Source: an uncultured Collinsella sp. (GTDB lineage: Bacteria > Actinomycetota > Coriobacteriia > Coriobacteriales > Coriobacteriaceae). From it: a stretch of 64,000 bases of DNA. The stretch spans positions 1-64,000 of the forward strand of contig UQZH01000001.1 in the NCBI GenBank assembly GCA_900545445.1, in the 5' to 3' direction. The first letter of the stretch is position 1. Every line of letters starts with the position of its first letter. This document shows positions 1-10,346 of the stretch, piece after piece. The position numbers and the translations under genes are program-made. The notes under the pieces were generated by a model. That model did not search any database. It worked only from the letters and a program-made list of their open reading frames with translations, and was not told the DNA's origin.

Positions 1-96
1 GACGGAAAGCACATTAAGTGCTTTCCTTTGCGTGCGGAACTCGCGACAAACTTAATATATTTCGCCGCCCCTCTGCCAAGCTCGGGAGACGATACG
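1..96. repeat. Partial long-hairpin element (family 1, copy C), cut by the window edge
   Basis: Positions 4-26 form the apical hairpin GGAAAGCAC/GTGCTTTCC with an ATTAA loop. The following bases to about 56 are identical to the elements at 17.2 kb and 19.2 kb, through the start of the right arm (CAAACTTAA). The rest of the right arm (about 57-96) differs from the other copies. The left arm would lie upstream of the window. It sits just past the 3' end of the phosphatase gene. Function unknown. Confidence 0.7.
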
Positions 97-125
97 TTGA
101 TGTCTGCTTAACTCTGCTCGCTCAG

Positions 126-752
126 CTAATTACTTTGTTGGGGGTCCACTATTTGCTGGAGGGTGAACTTACATTGATGAGGTTCGCCTTCTGCTTGTGA
201 CTTTGCCTCATCGAAATCGAAGATCATGATGGCGCAGTTGGGGAGTTTTGTTGGAAGCTCGAAGCCCTCTGGGGCTGCAGCCTTAATGAATTGGCGGCTG
301 GCGCTGCCGTGGCTTACTGCTAGGAGGGCTTCGATGCCCTCGGAGTCCATGAGATTAGTGAGGGTGCCTACCATGCGTTCTTGCAGTGCGCGGCTTCCTT
401 CTCCTCCGAAGGGGACCAGGTCCTCGCCCGGGTCCCAGACGTCGGTGGGTAGCGCGTCGTGCGGGCCTTCTTCGAAGGTGCCGTAGCAGCGCTCGATAAT
501 GCCTTCGCAGGGCTCGGCTGCTGCGTCCGGGCCGAGGAGCTCGCATGCGACGAGCTGAGCTGTGTCCATGGCTCGGCCTAAGGGCGAAGAGACCACTTTG
601 TCGGGGACGACGCCGTGGGCTTTGAGCCATGCGGCTGCCATCCCGGCTTGCTGACGGCCTAAGTCGGTGAGCGGTGAATCGCAGCGGCCCTGGACCAGCT
701 TTTTGACGTTGAACTCCGTCTGACCGTGACGGAGTAGATACAGCTTCTTCAT
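126..752 (-). CDS. Histidine phosphatase family protein (phosphoglycerate mutase-like)
   Basis: A 208-residue protein of the histidine phosphatase superfamily. The catalytic RHG motif is at residues 8-10 (RHGQTEFN), an SSPLGR motif is at 55-60, the acidic ERCYG element is near 87, and the second histidine is in SHGS at 147-150. These residues form the phosphohistidine pocket used to transfer or hydrolyse phosphate on small metabolites. The sequence does not say whether it is a true mutase, a cobalamin-pathway phosphatase such as CobC, or a broad phosphatase. No cobalamin or glycolysis genes are adjacent. It begins with ATG after a GGGGAG ribosome-binding site and lies 39 bases downstream of the CDF transporter gene, so the two may be cotranscribed. 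It is cytosolic, with no signal peptide. Confidence 0.85.
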   Translation of the reverse strand: MKKLYLLRHGQTEFNVKKLVQGRCDSPLTDLGRQQAGMAAAWLKAHGVVPDKVVSSPLGRAMDTAQLVACELLGPDAAAEPCEGIIERCYGTFEEGPHDALPTDVWDPGEDLVPFGGEGSRALQERMVGTLTNLMDSEGIEALLAVSHGSASRQFIKAAAPEGFELPTKLPNCAIMIFDFDEAKSQAEGEPHQCKFTLQQIVDPQQSN

Positions 753-791
753 GCTCTCCCCTTCTGCATAACCTGCTTTGCCGGCACAGCC

Positions 792-1952
792 TTACTCGTG
801 GGTATGCCCTACGTAGTCTTCGTCGATCGTAATCTTGGCAATCGACTTGGGATATTCCGATTCGACCCGTTGTGCCAGCGCGTGCTTTACGTCTTCGGCA
901 CTCATCTGCAGATCCGAGGGACGCACGCAGTCAAAGATCACGTTGGTGTGCGTAGGACCCGGCACACAGCGTAGATCATGAATCGAGAGGCGGTTATCGA
1001 TCTCCTGAGCCATTGCGTTGATACGCAGGCGCATGCTCGCCAGCTTGGGGTCATCGGTCACGATGGGGTCGTAGTGAAGTGTGACAATCATGCCGTCTTC
1101 GTTCCTAAACGACTGCTCGATGTTATCGAGCGTGTCGTGACTTTCCAGCGGGCTGGCCTCGGCCGCCATCTCGGCGTGCGCACTTGCAAACTTCCTGCCC
1201 GGGCCGTAGTCGTGAACCATCAAATCGTGAACGCCCAAAACGCCGGGATAGCTCATGATCTTGTCTCGAATGTGCTTGACCAGCTTAGGATCGGGTGACT
1301 GGCCCAAAAGCGGGCTTACCGTATCTTGAATAAGTTCAAGGCCGCTCCAGCCAATATAGGCGCCAACGGCAAGGCCAACCCATGCGTCAAGATTGATGTG
1401 CGTCACCTGCGAAACAATCGCACATGCCAGCACGGCGCCTGTGGCAAGGACATCGTTCTTGGAATCCTGCGCGGTCGCATGCAGCGTCTCGGACTCAATG
1501 CGATCGCCGAGCTTTTGGTTGAGGGCCGCCATCCACAGCTTTACAACCATCGAAAGTGCCAGGACTGCCACCAGGGCAAGCGAGAACTCGACAGGCTCCG
1601 GGTTGACAATACGCTCCACCGAGGACTTCACCAGTTCGATGCCAATAAGCAGCACGAGCGCCGCCACGACCAAACCCGAGAGATACTCGTAGCGACCGTG
1701 GCCGTAAGGATGCTCGGGGTCGGCCGGCTTGCTCGCCAGCTTAAAGCCCAGCACGCTCACGATATTCGAGCTGGCATCGGACAGGTTGTTCATGGCATCC
1801 GCCACAATCGAAACCGATCCCGACAGCACACCAATTGCGCCCTTCGCAGCACAAAGCGCAACATTAGCGAGAATACACACCATGCCCGTCAACGTGCCCA
1901 CGCGCGCACGGTCGCCCTGCGCACGACGAACGATCCACTCGATCATCTTCAT
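792..1952 (-). CDS. Cation diffusion facilitator family metal exporter, probably manganese-type
   Basis: A 386-residue CDF transporter with about six membrane helices followed by a cytoplasmic dimerisation domain (from about residue 215). The metal site on helix 2 reads ADAMNNLSDA (residues 51-60). The matching helix 5 site reads AQDSKNDVLA. Zinc CDF proteins such as YiiP carry a histidine on helix 5, whereas Asn/Asp-only sites are typical of Mn-type CDF proteins, so manganese (or iron) export is the better guess. HPYGHGRYEYL after helix 2 is a standard family signature. The start is the ATG at 1952; a second in-frame Met lies two codons later. A phosphatase gene follows closely. No metal-responsive riboswitch was seen upstream. 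Confidence 0.85.
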   Translation of the reverse strand: MKMIEWIVRRAQGDRARVGTLTGMVCILANVALCAAKGAIGVLSGSVSIVADAMNNLSDASSNIVSVLGFKLASKPADPEHPYGHGRYEYLSGLVVAALVLLIGIELVKSSVERIVNPEPVEFSLALVAVLALSMVVKLWMAALNQKLGDRIESETLHATAQDSKNDVLATGAVLACAIVSQVTHINLDAWVGLAVGAYIGWSGLELIQDTVSPLLGQSPDPKLVKHIRDKIMSYPGVLGVHDLMVHDYGPGRKFASAHAEMAAEASPLESHDTLDNIEQSFRNEDGMIVTLHYDPIVTDDPKLASMRLRINAMAQEIDNRLSIHDLRCVPGPTHTNVIFDCVRPSDLQMSAEDVKHALAQRVESEYPKSIAKITIDEDYVGHTHE

Positions 1953-2027
1953 CAGCCCCCACGGTACTGCCTATATATATCTATTGCTCAAACGGATTGT
2001 AGTGTAGCCACTTTGTCCTTCAGATAC

Positions 2028-2061
2028 AAAAAAGGCCACAACCCACACGGGCCACGGCCTT
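2028..2061 (-). terminator. Intrinsic terminator after the PTS EIIC gene
   Basis: Read on the minus strand, an AAGGCC/GGCCTT stem around an inner GC-rich loop is followed by a run of six T. It lies about 40 bases after the stop of the EIIC gene. Confidence 0.7.
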
Positions 2062-2099
2062 GGAATATGGCAAAGGAATCGTCCTTGTGTCGCACAGGT

Positions 2100-3314
2100 T
2101 TACGCGCTTACTTCGGCCACGCTCTTCGAGGTTTCGGGTGAATCGGCTCCGTCCCCCGTCGTCTGTCCCTTCGCCGGCACCACGCCAAAGCAGTAGCTCA
2201 GCGCCGCAGACACCGCAAATGCCACACCGCCGGCAGCGCAGCACCACAGCAGGTTCGAGATGCCGCCCGTGGCAAAGCCAATGACCATAAGGACATTCGT
2301 CATGCCGATGGTATAGGCCGTAACGTGGCCCACGGCCGCAACAAGGCCTCCGACGGCGCCGCCAATGGCCATGCACGTCAGGCACCTGCCATATTTAAAG
2401 CCGCAACCGTACAGCGCCGGCTCGCTTACGCCGCCAAGAACACCCGAGATTGAATAGCCCAGCATGAGCGCCTTCTCGTCCTTATCCGCAACGCGAAGCG
2501 ACGCGCCAAAGGGCATGCCCCAAACGGCGAACGTTGCCATCGTCGCGGCGATCAGGATGCACGAATCCGTTCCCACACTCATAAACTGCGCATAGGCGAG
2601 CGATAGGACAACGTTGCTGACGCCGGCGATCTTTAGGAACTCCCAGCCCGCAGCAAGCCCCATGAGCGTGAGCAGCGACACGATGCCACCGGAATTGCCA
2701 AGCATAAACATAAGCTGGCCCAACAGCATGCCCAGATAGCTGCCCGCCGGTGCCGTAATACACAGCGAAACCGGAACCATGACAAGCATGGTCGCAAACG
2801 GAACAAACGAAAACGCCACGGCCCTAGGGATAACGCGCTTAAAGAAACACTCCACTCGCCATAGCACAGGCACCGAAAGGAGAACTGGAATAACAGTCGT
2901 CGTGTAATCGTTGACCGGCGCGGGAAGCAGACCATACACGGAAGTCATCGATGCCCCCGTCGTCGATGCGGCATCGACGAGCTTGAGCAGATCGGGCGCA
3001 ATCAATACGCCGCCCAGCATCATACCCAGCTGCTCCGAGCAACCGAGCTGGCGGGCGGCCGCCCAACCAAGATAGATGGGCAAAAAGTAGTAGCCGGCGT
3101 TATAGAGCCAACTGTAGAACAGGCGATAGATTTCGGAATCGGCAGACCACAGGCCCAGCATGCCTTCGCCCATAATGACGGCGACGGTGCGGAACAACGC
3201 CGCGCAGACAATAAACGGCAGCGCCGACATCATGCTTTTGGACAGATAATCGACCACGGCCATGGCGTTTGATGAAACCGACGTTGTAAACGAGGTGTTA
3301 GAAACTTGTAGCAT
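2100..3314 (-). CDS. PTS sugar transporter EIIC component (glucose/beta-glucoside type)
   Basis: A 404-residue polytopic membrane protein with the EIIC signature GVSEPALYG (about two thirds along), which matches the sugar-binding G-[IV]-[ST]-EPA-[IL]-YG motif of glucose-superfamily EIIC domains. It begins MLQVSNTSF at the ATG at 3314, preceded by GGGAAAGG. The frame is open for a further 100 codons upstream, but that part overlaps accDA and has no protein-like character. No EIIB or EIIA domain is fused, and none lies next to it. A separate EIIA-Glc gene is at 39.46 kb. The gene begins 40 bases after accDA, so it may be read from the fatty-acid operon. The sugar cannot be assigned. Confidence 0.8.
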   Translation of the reverse strand: MLQVSNTSFTTSVSSNAMAVVDYLSKSMMSALPFIVCAALFRTVAVIMGEGMLGLWSADSEIYRLFYSWLYNAGYYFLPIYLGWAAARQLGCSEQLGMMLGGVLIAPDLLKLVDAASTTGASMTSVYGLLPAPVNDYTTTVIPVLLSVPVLWRVECFFKRVIPRAVAFSFVPFATMLVMVPVSLCITAPAGSYLGMLLGQLMFMLGNSGGIVSLLTLMGLAAGWEFLKIAGVSNVVLSLAYAQFMSVGTDSCILIAATMATFAVWGMPFGASLRVADKDEKALMLGYSISGVLGGVSEPALYGCGFKYGRCLTCMAIGGAVGGLVAAVGHVTAYTIGMTNVLMVIGFATGGISNLLWCCAAGGVAFAVSAALSYCFGVVPAKGQTTGDGADSPETSKSVAEVSA

Positions 3315-3354
3315 GGAACGCCTTTCCCAATATGACATGCGGGCTGTCCCTTTG

Positions 3355-5065
3355 TCACATCGTGCGGTACTGACCGATTGCGCGGTACTTTTCGTAGCGG
3401 AGGTTTGTGAGGGTCGCGTCGTCGAGCTGCCCAAGCGCATCGAAGGCATCAAATGCCGAGGACATGACGGCACCGGCGATCTCCTCATGCGACAGGCCCT
3501 TATCGTCAACAATGCCGTCAATGATGCCGAGCGCCAGCAGATCGGGGGCCGTGAGCTTAAGCGCCTCGGCGGCCTCATTCGCGCGCTCGGTATCCTTCCA
3601 CAGGATCGACGCACAGGCCTCGGGGCTCACGACCGAATAGGCCGAGCTCGAGAGCATCAGGATGCGGTCGGCCACGGACAGCGCCAGCGCGCCACCAGAG
3701 CCGCCCTCGCCTGTCACCACCGAGACAATCGGCGTCTTAAGGCCGCTCATCTCCATGAGGTTCTGGGCAAGCGCCTCACCCTGGCCGCGTTCCTCGGCAC
3801 CGATGCCGCAAAACGCGCCCGAAGTATCGACCAGGCACAGAACCGGTCGACCAAACTTTTCGGCCTGGCGCATCAGGCGACGCGCTTTGCGGTAGCCCTC
3901 GGGATGTGCCATACCAAAGTTGCGACGCATGCGCTCTTTGGTCGTGGTGCCGCGCTCGATGGCGATGACCGTTACGGGGCGTCCGTCTTTCCAGCCAATG
4001 CCAGCCACCACAGCAGCGTCGTCGCCAAAGTAGCGGTCGCCGTGCAGCTCCACAAATCCATCCAGGCCCAGCGAGATCATCTCGCCTGCCGTGGCGCGAT
4101 CTGCCGAGCGGGTCTGCTTGACAATCTCGAGCGCGGTTTTTGGTGCGGCCGAGCGCTTGAACAAGTGTCCCAGCTTTTTGCCGCGGCGACCCGTATGCAC
4201 GATCTCATGCGGTGCCCCCAGGCCGGGCGCGTGCCCTTCGTGCAGCGCCAGCAGCTCGCCTACCGTGAGCGCAATCTCGCCACGCGGAACAACGGCATCG
4301 CAAAAGCCGTGCTCCAGCAAAAACTCGGAGCGCTGGAATCCCTTGGGCAGGCGCTTGTGCATGTTCTGCTCGATCACGCGCGGGCCGGCAAATGCCGTCA
4401 GGGCATCGGGCTCGGCCAGGATAATATCGCCCTCCATGGCAAAGCTCGCGGTTACGCCTCCGGTCGTGGGGTCAGTGAGCACCGTGATATACAGGCCGCC
4501 CGCCTCGCTATGGCGCCTAACCGCCGCAGAAATCTTGGCCATCTGCATGAGCGAGGTCACGCCCTCCTGCATGCGGGCGCCACCCGATACGGTAAAGCCA
4601 ACGACCGGCAGTCCCAGCTCGGTCGCACGCTCAAATGTGCGGCAGATCTTCTCGCCCACCACGGAACCCATCGAGCCCATCATAAAGTTGGCGTCCATAA
4701 AGAAGAGCGCCGTATCGCAACCGCAGATTTTGCCCTTGCCGCACACAACGGCATCGCGCTCGCCCGAACGTTCGCTCACGCTCTTGAGCTTGTCGGCATA
4801 GCCGGGAAACGAAAGGAAGTCCTCCGGCGCCAGACTGGCATCCCATTCCTCAAACGTGCCCTCGTCAATCGTCATGTGCATGCGGTCGCGCCCGCTCACG
4901 CGAAAGTGTTTGCCGCAACGAGGGCAGACCTCGAGGTTGTCGTGCAGGCGCGCCTCATCGATCACGCGGCGGCACTCCGGGCACTTGATAAACACGTGGC
5001 GCGCGGGAAACTCGGCGCACGACTCGGTCATCGGTCCCTCGAGGACGTTGACCGTCTTCGCTTTT

Positions 5066-5079
<14 letters not shown>
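3355..5079 (-). CDS. accDA: Fused acetyl-CoA carboxylase carboxyltransferase, beta-alpha (AccDA)
   Basis: A 574-residue fusion of both carboxyltransferase subunits of acetyl-CoA carboxylase, which moves carboxyl from biotin on AccB to acetyl-CoA to give malonyl-CoA. The AccD half starts with a four-cysteine zinc ribbon (CPEC near residue 32, CPRC near 51) and covers about residues 1-280. The AccA half (about 300-574) carries LHGDRYFGDD, GRPVTVIA and the glycine-rich TGEGGSGGALAL oxyanion-hole segment. In E. coli these are separate accD and accA genes. The start is ATG 5079 or the in-frame ATG 5073. Both overlap the end of accC (14 or 8 bases), which indicates translational coupling. Confidence 0.95.
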
Positions 5080-6409
<1,330 letters not shown>

Positions 6410-6419
6410 GAAGCCTTCC

Positions 6420-6842
6420 TTAACTTTCGTGCATGAGTGCAAAAGACATATCGGCGCGGCAGCAAACCTCACCGTTGACGCTCGCAGTACCCGTCGCAAA
6501 GCGGAACGGCCCGCGCGCACGCGTGATGGAGCACACCAGATCAACCGTGTCGCCCGGGCGCACCGGACGCTTAAAGCGCACCTTGTCCAGACTCGTGTAG
6601 AACGGCGTCGCGCCGCGCGCCTCCTCATCGCCCATCAGCAGCACGCAACAGTTTTGGGCGAGCATCTCGCACTGAATCACGCCGGGGACCACCGGGTTTC
6701 CCGGAAAATGCCCCTGCAAAAAGTACTCGTCGCCCGTGATCGTGATCTTGCCGTGGGCCTCGTCGCCCACCAGCTCGGCCTCGTCGAGCAAAAGCATCGG
6801 TTCGCGATGCGGCAACAGTTCCTTAAGCTCTTCTTTGTTCAT
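6420..6842 (-). CDS. fabZ: 3-hydroxyacyl-ACP dehydratase FabZ
   Basis: A 140-residue hot-dog-fold dehydratase that converts 3-hydroxyacyl-ACP to trans-2-enoyl-ACP in fatty-acid elongation. The catalytic pair is visible in the family motif GHFPGNPVVPGVIQCEMLAQ: His in GHFPG and Glu in CEMLAQ. I chose the ATG at 6842 because AGGTGA lies six bases before it. An in-frame GTG at 6851 would add three residues but lies inside that ribosome-binding site. It sits between accB (9-base gap) and accC (10-base gap). Confidence 0.95.
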   Translation of the reverse strand: MNKEELKELLPHREPMLLLDEAELVGDEAHGKITITGDEYFLQGHFPGNPVVPGVIQCEMLAQNCCVLLMGDEEARGATPFYTSLDKVRFKRPVRPGDTVDLVCSITRARGPFRFATGTASVNGEVCCRADMSFALMHES

Positions 6843-6851
6843 GGATATCAC

Positions 6852-7325
6852 CTATCCGATCCTCATGAGGCAGCTGCCAAACTCCACGAGGTCGCCGTCG
6901 GCCACGCAGATCTCGAGCACCTCGCCGTCTGCCTCTGCCGTTACCTCGTTGAGAACCTTCATGGCCTCGATGATGCAGAGCGTCTCGCCGGCCTTGACCT
7001 TAGAGCCCACGTGCACAAACGGCTCGTCGCCCGGCGCCGGGGCAGCATAGAAAACGCCGACCATGGGAGCGGTCACCTCGGTGCCCTTGGGCTCTGGTGC
7101 GGCGGCAGGTGTCTGCGCGGCGGGCTCCGGTGCGGCAGGCGCGACTGTGGGAGCTGCAACTGGAGCGGCCATAGCGCTCGGCATGGGCATGGGCACGGCA
7201 ACCGGCTGTGCGGCGCTCGCGCGCTCGAGTTCGACCGCGGTGCCATCGGGCTCCTCAACGCGCACGCGCGTGAGGCCGCGGTCCTCCATCACATCGGCTA
7301 TCTCGGCAAGTCTTTTGGAATCCAT
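6852..7325 (-). CDS. accB: Biotin carboxyl carrier protein of acetyl-CoA carboxylase
   Basis: A 157-residue BCCP. Residues about 1-35 form the N-terminal helical region, followed by a long Ala/Pro-rich flexible linker (about 38-80). The biotinyl domain occupies about 83-157 and contains the biotin-accepting lysine in EAMKVLNEV. The PAPGDEPFVHVGSKVKAGE stretch is the thumb region typical of acetyl-CoA carboxylase BCCP. The biotin would be attached by the BirA encoded divergently at 12.7 kb. It is three bases from fabF upstream and nine from fabZ downstream, inside the fatty-acid operon. Confidence 0.95.
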   Translation of the reverse strand: MDSKRLAEIADVMEDRGLTRVRVEEPDGTAVELERASAAQPVAVPMPMPSAMAAPVAAPTVAPAAPEPAAQTPAAAPEPKGTEVTAPMVGVFYAAPAPGDEPFVHVGSKVKAGETLCIIEAMKVLNEVTAEADGEVLEICVADGDLVEFGSCLMRIG

Positions 7326-7328
7326 GCT

Positions 7329-8576
7329 CTAGCTCCTCGTATATCTACGCAGCGCGATGGCGGCGTTGTGCCCGCCAAAGCCTAGGTTGGTCGAAAGCGC
7401 CCAGGTAAGGTCGGCGCGAACTGCGCGATTGGGCGTGTAGTCAAGATCGCAGGCGGGATCGGGCGTGCGGTAGTTAATGGTCGGCGGCACCACGCCCTGC
7501 TCGAGCGCCATGGCGCAGGCCATGACCTCGATGGCGCCCGTGGCACCGATCATGTGGCCGGTCATCGACTTAGTCGACGAGACGTGCGCGGCGCGCGCCG
7601 CGTCCTCGCCGAGCGCACGCTTAATGCCCGCCGTCTCGGACGAATCGTTGAGCTTGGTCGATGTGCCGTGGGCATTGATGTAGAGACCCTCGGAAGGCTT
7701 GACGTCGCCCTCGGTCACCGCCAGCGATATCGCGCGGGCAATGCCGGCAGCCTCGGGATCAGGACTCGTGATGTGATAGGCATCATCGGTGTTGCCGTAG
7801 CCCACGACCTCGGCATAAATGTGCGCACCGCGCGCCTGCGCATGTTCCATGCTCTCGAGCACGAGCACGCAGGCGCCCTCGCCCATCACAAAGCCGTCGC
7901 GGTCTGCATCGAACGGACGGCAGGCCGTCGCGGGATCGGGGTTGGTGGTCAATGCGCGGCAGGACGTAAAGCCCGCAACGGCATCGGGGATAATGGCCGC
8001 CTCGGCGCCGCCCGCGAGGATCGCGTCGGCATAGCCGTGCTTGATGGCGCGGAACGCCTCGCCCACCGCATGGGCCGAGGTTGCGCACGCGGTCACCACG
8101 GGCAGGGTCGGGCCCTTTGCCTTGTGGCGGATTGCGATATTGCCCGATGCCATGTTGGGGATCATCATCGCGATCATATAGGGCGATGCGCGGCGGGGCC
8201 CACGTTCGGCAATCGTATGGACGTTGTCGACGAGCGTCGTCATGCCGCCCACGCCCGAGCCCACGTAGACGCCCAGGCGCTCGCGATCGATGGCGCCTTC
8301 GACATCAAAGCCCGCATCGTGCATGGCTTCGTCCGAAGCCGCCATCGCAAACTGAACGCAGGGGTCCAGATGCTTGGCGTCACGCTTGCCAAAGTACTCG
8401 TTGCCGTCAAAGCCCTTGACCTCGGCCGCCACCTTGACGGCAAATGCATCGGTATCGAAGTGCGTAATCGGGCCGATGCCGCACGTGCCAGCGCACATTG
8501 CCGCCCAGGTGGCAAGCGCGGTGTTGCCGAGCGGCGATACGGCACCTATGCCGGTGATTGCAACTCTCTGTTCCAT
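7329..8576 (-). CDS. fabF: Beta-ketoacyl-ACP synthase II
   Basis: A 415-residue condensing enzyme that elongates acyl-ACP with malonyl-ACP. The Cys-His-His triad is visible: Cys in VVTACATSAHAVGEA, His in NAHGTSTKLND and His in KSMTGHMIGATGAIE. The start is placed at ATG 8576 (MEQRVAITG), six bases after GGAG. ATG 8579, one codon earlier, is equally possible. The frame also offers a TTG at 8594 with no suitable ribosome-binding site. It lies 39 bases after fabG and three before accB. No FabB-type second synthase is visible in the operon. Confidence 0.95.
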   Translation of the reverse strand: MEQRVAITGIGAVSPLGNTALATWAAMCAGTCGIGPITHFDTDAFAVKVAAEVKGFDGNEYFGKRDAKHLDPCVQFAMAASDEAMHDAGFDVEGAIDRERLGVYVGSGVGGMTTLVDNVHTIAERGPRRASPYMIAMMIPNMASGNIAIRHKAKGPTLPVVTACATSAHAVGEAFRAIKHGYADAILAGGAEAAIIPDAVAGFTSCRALTTNPDPATACRPFDADRDGFVMGEGACVLVLESMEHAQARGAHIYAEVVGYGNTDDAYHITSPDPEAAGIARAISLAVTEGDVKPSEGLYINAHGTSTKLNDSSETAGIKRALGEDAARAAHVSSTKSMTGHMIGATGAIEVMACAMALEQGVVPPTINYRTPDPACDLDYTPNRAVRADLTWALSTNLGFGGHNAAIALRRYTRS

Positions 8577-8615
8577 CATGGTCTCCTCATCCAAGCCGTT
8601 CTTCGGCCCTGATTT

Positions 8616-9389
8616 CTACATCGCCATTCCGCCGTCAACGCGTACAACCTCGCCCGTAATGTAGGAAGCCGCATCGCTCGCCAAAAAGCGCACCACGCCG
8701 GCCACTTCCTCGGGGCGCGCCATGCGCTTAAGGGGAATCTGCTCCTCGGTTGCCGCACGAACCTTTTCCGAAAGCTTTGCCGTCATATCTGTCTCGACAA
8801 ACCCGGGGGCGACCGCGTTCACTCGTACACCGCGGGGCGCAAGCTCGCGCGCCACCGCCTTGGTCAGGCCGATCACGCCCGCCTTGGAGGCAGCGTAGTT
8901 GGCCTGCCCGGCATTGCCCATCAGGCCCACAACCGAGCTCATGTTGACGACGCAGCCGCCGCGCTGGCGCATAAAGGTCTTGGTGAGCGCGCGCGTCGTG
9001 TTAAACGTTCCTTTAAGGTTGACATCGAGCACGCGATCGAAGGCGTCATCGCCCATGCGCATGAGCAGGCCATCGCGGGTGATGCCAGCGTTGTTGACGA
9101 GCGCCCAAATGGAGTCAAAGTCGTTGAGGACCGCTTCCACGCACGCGTTGACGGCAGCGGGGTCGGCCACGTCGCATTGATATGAGCGCGCCGTGGCGCC
9201 AGCCGCCTCGCAGGCGTCGCACGTCTCGCGCGCCGCATCGACGCTGCCGGCATAGACGACGGCGATATCGTAGCCATCCTCCGCCAGACCGATAGCGCAG
9301 GCGCGGCCGATACCCCGCGAGCCGCCCGTGACCAGTGCCACGCGACGTGAGTCGTTGCGCTCGAGCGCGCCATTGTTCAAGTTGCCCAT
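8616..9389 (-). CDS. fabG: 3-oxoacyl-ACP reductase FabG
   Basis: A 257-residue short-chain dehydrogenase that reduces 3-oxoacyl-ACP with NADPH. The nucleotide-binding TGGSRGIG motif is at residues 21-28, NNAG is in the middle, and the catalytic Ser (NMSSVVG) and Tyr-Lys (NYAASKAG) pair follow. The C-terminus ends with the family-typical ITGEVVRVDGGMAM. The start is ATG 9389 after AAAGGA, giving about ten residues more than E. coli FabG before the first beta strand. It lies within the operon between fabD (30 bases) and fabF (39 bases). Confidence 0.95.
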   Translation of the reverse strand: MGNLNNGALERNDSRRVALVTGGSRGIGRACAIGLAEDGYDIAVVYAGSVDAARETCDACEAAGATARSYQCDVADPAAVNACVEAVLNDFDSIWALVNNAGITRDGLLMRMGDDAFDRVLDVNLKGTFNTTRALTKTFMRQRGGCVVNMSSVVGLMGNAGQANYAASKAGVIGLTKAVARELAPRGVRVNAVAPGFVETDMTAKLSEKVRAATEEQIPLKRMARPEEVAGVVRFLASDAASYITGEVVRVDGGMAM

Positions 9390-9419
9390 GTCATTCCTTT
9401 CGGGTTACAGCCCTGTGGA

Positions 9420-10346
9420 CTATGCGAGCTCGTCGGCAATAGCTGCGACCTGCTCGGCCGTCTCGCACGAATACACACGAACGTCGCTCAGCGTACGCTT
9501 GACCAGGCCGGACAGCGTTTTGCCGGGGCCGACCTCAATAAATGTGTCGATGCCTTGATCCTGCAGAGCATGCAGCGTATCGACCCAGCGTACGGCATGG
9601 CTCACCTGATTGGCCAAGACATCCGATGCCGTCTGGGGATCCGCCGGATAGGGCGCCGCTGTCATATTTGCCAAAACAGGAATGAGCAACGGGGACGGCG
9701 CGTGACCGGCCTCAATATATGCGGCAAGGCCACAGGTCGCCTCGGCCATATAGGGGCTATGAAATGCACCCGACACCGCGACCTTCATGGCGCGGCCGCC
9801 AGCCTCTTTTACTAGGACGTCGAGCTCCTGCAGCGCCTCGGGCGCTCCGGCCACAACCGTCTGCTGTGGGCTGTTGTAGTTGACTGGCCAGCAGTCCTCG
9901 CCGGCCTGTTTTGCCAGGCCCTCGACTTGCGCCGCATCGAGCTTGATGACGGCGCGCATGCCGCCCGGATGGCGCTCGGCAGCCGCGGCCATCAGCGCCG
10001 CGCGCTCGCACACGAGCTCAAAGCCCGCTCGCGTATCGAACGCCCCCGCAAAGGTGAGCGCGGCGACCTCGCCCAGCGAGAATCCCGCACAGGCGGCAGG
10101 TACCACGCCGCGCTCACGCAGGGCGGCAGCCGCTGCCAGGTCGTGCACGAACACGCAAGGCTGCGTGTTCTCGGTCTGCGAGAGCTCCTCCTTGGAGGCG
10201 CTCCGGCACTGCTCGCTCGTCCCCGGGCGCACCTCATCGGCAATGGCGAACACCTCGGCAGCCGCCGGCGATGTCTCGATCAAGTCGACGCCCATCGCGG
10301 GGTGCTGGGCACCCTGGCCGGCAAACAAAAACGCTACGCCACCCAT
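9420..10346 (-). CDS. fabD: Malonyl-CoA:ACP transacylase
   Basis: A 308-residue acyltransferase that loads malonyl onto ACP. The LFAGQGAQ motif lies at the N-terminus. The serine nucleophile is in GFSLGEVAAL, the active-site His in SGAFHSPYM, and EVGPGKTLSGLVKR is near the C-terminus, all characteristic of FabD. The start could be ATG 10346 (MGGVAFLFAGQG) or a GTG two codons upstream at 10352. Both lie within the 3' end of fabK, so translation is probably coupled. One stretch (about residues 40-55) is a little unusual, but no frameshift is evident. Confidence 0.94.
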   Translation of the reverse strand: MGGVAFLFAGQGAQHPAMGVDLIETSPAAAEVFAIADEVRPGTSEQCRSASKEELSQTENTQPCVFVHDLAAAAALRERGVVPAACAGFSLGEVAALTFAGAFDTRAGFELVCERAALMAAAAERHPGGMRAVIKLDAAQVEGLAKQAGEDCWPVNYNSPQQTVVAGAPEALQELDVLVKEAGGRAMKVAVSGAFHSPYMAEATCGLAAYIEAGHAPSPLLIPVLANMTAAPYPADPQTASDVLANQVSHAVRWVDTLHALQDQGIDTFIEVGPGKTLSGLVKRTLSDVRVYSCETAEQVAAIADELA

